A stretch of 64,000 nt of DNA, taken from assembly GCF_022809775.1 (NCBI RefSeq), contig NZ_CP094380.1, positions 1,909,001 through 1,973,000 on the forward strand. Reading direction: 5' to 3'. The notes below the pieces were generated by a model. That model did not search any database. It was not told the DNA's origin and was given only the letters and a program-made list of their open reading frames with translations. Each line of letters begins with the position of its first letter. Positions within the stretch are counted from its first letter, which is position 1. This document shows positions 61,272 to 64,000 of this stretch, one piece after another. The DNA comes from Pseudodesulfovibrio tunisiensis (GTDB lineage Bacteria > Desulfobacterota > Desulfovibrionia > Desulfovibrionales > Desulfovibrionaceae). A program made the translations under genes and the position numbers.

Positions 61272-62471
61272 CTACCCGAGGGTGCCCAGAATGGTGACCA
61301 GCATGTCCGGCTGCGGCACGATGACCGCGTCCGGGCAGAGGCTTTGCACCCGTTGCGCCAGGTCCTGTTTGTCCGTCACGTAAATGGCCTTGGCATCGCG
61401 GGACAAATCCAGCGCCGCCTCCAGCATGGGCACGTCGCTGTTCGTATCTCCGCAAATGAGATGCGGTCCGCGATGCATTTCCAGACCAAGTTCGCGATTG
61501 AGATATTTCACACCATCACCCTTGTCGAAATCCTTGAGTTCATCGCCCGAGGATTCCACGGTCAGGATGATCTCCACGTCCAGCCCTGTATCCTCGATGC
61601 GAAAACAGGCATGTTCGGGGTCGAGTTCGGCCACGAGCCGTTCCAGTTCGGCCATGAACGCGTCGGACTCGTCTTCGGCAACGGACTTGTTGATGTCCTG
61701 CCGGGCCACGGTGGACTGGCCGAACTTGAATTGCAGCCCCGACCCGATCAGGGTGAATTTCTCGTTCTCGGGTTTGGCCACCAGTTCTTCCAGTCTCCGA
61801 TTCAAGCGGTCCATGGCCGCCTGCTTGTCCGGCGGAATGGCCAGCCGCCTGAGTCGTCCCTCCAGATCCAGACACTCGCGCCCCTTGGATGCCGCGTAAT
61901 AGAACTCACCCTCGGGTACCACACTCATCTGGCGCAGTCCGTCCATGGGGGCGGAGGTAAGAATCACCGGGCTGGTCGCTCCGGACCGGGCGAACCGGGC
62001 CAGAAAAACCGCATTGTAGATGGACTGCACCGAGGTCAGATACCGAGCGCAGTAATTGTTCACGGTGCCGTCCCGATCCGAAACAAGACAGTTGAGGTCC
62101 AGACCGTCCAGCATCGCCTGCCCCTGAGCCACGTAATCCCGGAATCCGGGATGCAAGTCTGCCAGATGATCGAGAAAGGCCTGCTCTCCCTGTTCAAGGT
62201 AGATGAGATCCTTTTTCATTTCGTTGATTTCATAGGCCATATCCAGAGCTATCTTCCGTTCCCGATCAAGGGCGAGTTCCTTGCGTCCCTCCAGTTCGGG
62301 CACATCCTCCAGACTGGCAAGGGCATTCTTCAGGGATTGGGCGGCATCGTCCCGGGCCTGACGGCCGTCCAGAATCCGACTCACGGCATCGTGACGCACT
62401 TCGCGCGTCGCGCCCATGAGCGCATAAAAATCCTTGAGCGTTTTCAATTCGACCCGTTCCACCTGAGCCAT
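61272..62471 (-). CDS. HAD-family phosphatase, trehalose-6-phosphate phosphatase-like
   Basis: A 399-aa HAD hydrolase. The nucleophile motif is LVSDRDGTVNNY and the C-terminal Mg-binding motif is ICGDTNSDVPMLEAAL. The N-terminal ~125 residues form a helical cap or oligomerisation region. It resembles sugar-phosphate phosphatases of the trehalose/sucrose group. Lying just upstream of the GH65 fusion in the same direction (46-nt gap), it suggests disaccharide metabolism, for example making trehalose from trehalose-6-phosphate. No trehalose-6-phosphate synthase gene is in the window. AAGGAGG precedes the ATG. Confidence 0.82.
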   Translation of the reverse strand: MAQVERVELKTLKDFYALMGATREVRHDAVSRILDGRQARDDAAQSLKNALASLEDVPELEGRKELALDRERKIALDMAYEINEMKKDLIYLEQGEQAFLDHLADLHPGFRDYVAQGQAMLDGLDLNCLVSDRDGTVNNYCARYLTSVQSIYNAVFLARFARSGATSPVILTSAPMDGLRQMSVVPEGEFYYAASKGRECLDLEGRLRRLAIPPDKQAAMDRLNRRLEELVAKPENEKFTLIGSGLQFKFGQSTVARQDINKSVAEDESDAFMAELERLVAELDPEHACFRIEDTGLDVEIILTVESSGDELKDFDKGDGVKYLNRELGLEMHRGPHLICGDTNSDVPMLEAALDLSRDAKAIYVTDKQDLAQRVQSLCPDAVIVPQPDMLVTILGTLG

Positions 62472-62515
62472 GACGCCTCCTTGGTGCGCACCCGCCGGAT
62501 TTGCCGGCCGCGCAC

Positions 62516-63907
62516 TTAATGACGAATTGTCGCGGTATACGTAACTTCAACCTGCCCACCCCGATCAGAGGGCGGAACATTCACCACGAATTCCGCAGTG
62601 GCCGCGTCCATCTTGCGGAACTCCATGCTGGACTTCGTGATTTCCCAGTCCATTCCGAGCCGTTCGCGCAGCAGAACCGTCTTTTCCGAATCACTTCCGT
62701 TGCGCAGCACGATCTTCCAGGCCACGGCGTACTCGTTTTTCGCCACCTTGGAAAAGGAGGTCTGCACCCGGCGCACGTCCAGATCGAACGCCTCGCCCAG
62801 CGCAAGATTCACCCTGGCCTGACTCGCGACATGGGGCACGCGGGATTCACCAGCCAACACGCGGACCCCGTCGTCCGTCGCATCGTACACCCGGACGATC
62901 CCGGCAGGCAGGGGAATGCCCAGCCCGTTCCGCTTGATGTTGTCGAAAGCCAGATTCATGCGCACCGGCTCGCGGATTTCCCCGGAATTCCGACCCATGC
63001 CGTTCCAGACCGCCACGTATTCACGCTCCGGATTCAGCAGGGATGCGGAAAACAGGCTTATCTGCTTCACGCCTCGCGCGGGGATGGAGACCGGACGGTC
63101 CACGGAATACATGTGATATCCGGACACGGCCTGTTCCGCCACGTCCGGAGCCGGGGCAGCCTCGGCGTTCATGGCCATGGCCGCCTTGAACATGCGCTGC
63201 CCTCCGCCCTGCCGCTGCACATCTCCGGCAATCAGGCGAAGATGCGCGCCCTTGAATGCAGAGCCGGAATCGTTGCGCACGGACGCACGGCATTCCAGCC
63301 GTCCGCCGTTGCCCTTTTCATCAAGCAGAAGAGCGTATTCCGCATTCCAATCCAATCCGCCCAGAAAATACGACACATCCACGGGACGCACCTTGGCACC
63401 CCGATTGTCCACGGTCATGGCCAACTCCGGGGTGGCCTGCAGCTCTTCGGGCTGGTCCGGAAAAATCAGGGCCTCGTGCCTGCCCACGTAAATCCTGTCC
63501 TTGATGCGGAACACCGGCCCTCCCGGTCCGGCCGAAAGCAGTGTGGCCTTGCGCGTCACCCTGCCGTCGGCATCCCCGGGATCAGGCAGAATCACGGAAA
63601 TCTCCCGCCCCACATATGCCTTGAGCAGAGCTTCCGGGGAAATCGGATTCCAACGGTATTCCATGTCCAGAACCGAAAGGTCGCGCCCGGAAATCAGCAC
63701 CGAATCCGGATCGATCCCCCGGGGCATTCCGGGTATCACGACTTCGCCGACACCCCGGGCCATTTTCAGGGTTCTGACCTCGTGCACAAGAGCCCGGCCT
63801 CCGTTGTAGACGGTCAGAGAGGCCCCGGAATCCGAGGCAAAAGCGGGAAAACATGTGCCACACAGGATCAATACAAGAAAAAGAACATGAGATTTCAAGA
63901 AGTTCAT
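62516..63907 (-). CDS. DUF4139 domain-containing exported protein
   Basis: A 463-aa secreted or periplasmic protein with a Sec signal (FLVLILCGTCFPAFA). The DUF4139 pattern includes ASLTVYNGGRALVHEVRTLKM near the start, PVDVSYFLGGLDWNAEYALLLDE in the middle and KNEYAVAWKIVLRNGSDSEKTVLLRERL near the end. The family has no established biochemical role. GGAGG lies 4 nt before ATG 63907. The stop is 44 nt before the HAD phosphatase gene, so the three minus-strand genes may form one operon. Confidence 0.85.
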   Translation of the reverse strand: MNFLKSHVLFLVLILCGTCFPAFASDSGASLTVYNGGRALVHEVRTLKMARGVGEVVIPGMPRGIDPDSVLISGRDLSVLDMEYRWNPISPEALLKAYVGREISVILPDPGDADGRVTRKATLLSAGPGGPVFRIKDRIYVGRHEALIFPDQPEELQATPELAMTVDNRGAKVRPVDVSYFLGGLDWNAEYALLLDEKGNGGRLECRASVRNDSGSAFKGAHLRLIAGDVQRQGGGQRMFKAAMAMNAEAAPAPDVAEQAVSGYHMYSVDRPVSIPARGVKQISLFSASLLNPEREYVAVWNGMGRNSGEIREPVRMNLAFDNIKRNGLGIPLPAGIVRVYDATDDGVRVLAGESRVPHVASQARVNLALGEAFDLDVRRVQTSFSKVAKNEYAVAWKIVLRNGSDSEKTVLLRERLGMDWEITKSSMEFRKMDAATAEFVVNVPPSDRGGQVEVTYTATIRH

Positions 63908-64000
63908 CGAGCCTCCAGAGCATATTGCCCGGCTTCGCCCGGGCGAGGAAGATTTCTACTATTTACCATAGTACAATTTCGCGTATCGATTTGCAAAAGA

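Overview
The window is one G+C-rich bacterial chromosome segment. Gene content fits a Desulfovibrionales-type member of the Desulfobacterota: a GspN-containing type II secretion (T2SS) operon, a stand-alone glnS, a TRAP C4-dicarboxylate-type transporter, a beta-phosphoglucomutase/GH65 fusion, an amphi-Trp protein with a histone-H1-like tail, and two small CII-like regulators. The taxon is inferred from gene content and style; no rRNA gene is present to prove it. No tRNA, rRNA, CRISPR array or complete insertion sequence was seen.

Layout. 1-5.0 kb (minus strand): a surface-glycan export locus with a Wzt/KpsT-type ATPase, a Wzm/KpsM-type permease and two related sulfotransferases, visibly more A+T-rich than the rest. 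5.5-10.1 kb: glycosyltransferases (two GT4, one GT2) and a DUF2304 membrane protein, with gspF embedded among them. 10.2-25.2 kb: a long minus-strand T2SS operon, gspO-hydrolase-I-J-K-L-M-AB-G-H-TPR lipoprotein-C-D-E-N. GspA and GspB are fused, and GspO lacks the peptidase aspartates. 25.5-32 kb: an RluA-type pseudouridine synthase, an orphan solute-binding protein, an AhpF-like reductase, a VCBS/RTX secreted protein and an acyltransferase-3. 32-36 kb: a TetR regulator with two tandem operators, then dctPQM. 36-43 kb: an orphan binding protein, a ferredoxin-nitroreductase, glnS, a histidine kinase, queF, a YhhQ transporter and the amphi-Trp protein. 43-45.4 kb: an orphan TetR with palindromic operators, a CII-like regulator with a sigma-54 promoter and upstream operator array, and DUF2628. 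45.5-55.3 kb: an ADP-forming acyl-CoA synthetase, a hybrid histidine kinase, then a tight partner-switching operon (pseudo-rhodanese, THI5/NMT1-type binding protein, Cache-HAMP-PP2C phosphatase, STAS antagonist, RsbW-type kinase). 55.4-64 kb: a second CII-like regulator, class II aldolase, infA, the HAD-GH65 fusion, a trehalose-phosphatase-like HAD protein and a DUF4139 protein.

How parts may work together. The glycan genes would build, sulfate and export a surface polysaccharide. The T2SS would export folded proteins, while the RTX protein would need a type I exporter that is not in this window. The 50.4-55.3 kb operon reads as one signalling unit: periplasmic and Cache sensing feeding a PP2C phosphatase that sets STAS/RsbW partner switching. 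I consider it, together with the sigma-54/TGTCGCAT-controlled CII-like regulator, the most interesting regulatory content.

Data caution. Five genes (GT4 at 5.9 kb, acyltransferase at 30.95 kb, amphi-Trp at 42.6 kb, hybrid kinase at 49.2 kb, GH65 at 58.1 kb) each carry a one-base frame break in a homopolymer. Either the assembly has homopolymer indels or some of these are slippage sites. The G9 tract in the glycosyltransferase is the best candidate for real phase variation. Two inverted copies of a ~230 bp intergenic repeat (35.7 and 57.2 kb) are also present, one carrying an extra 34-bp-stem hairpin.
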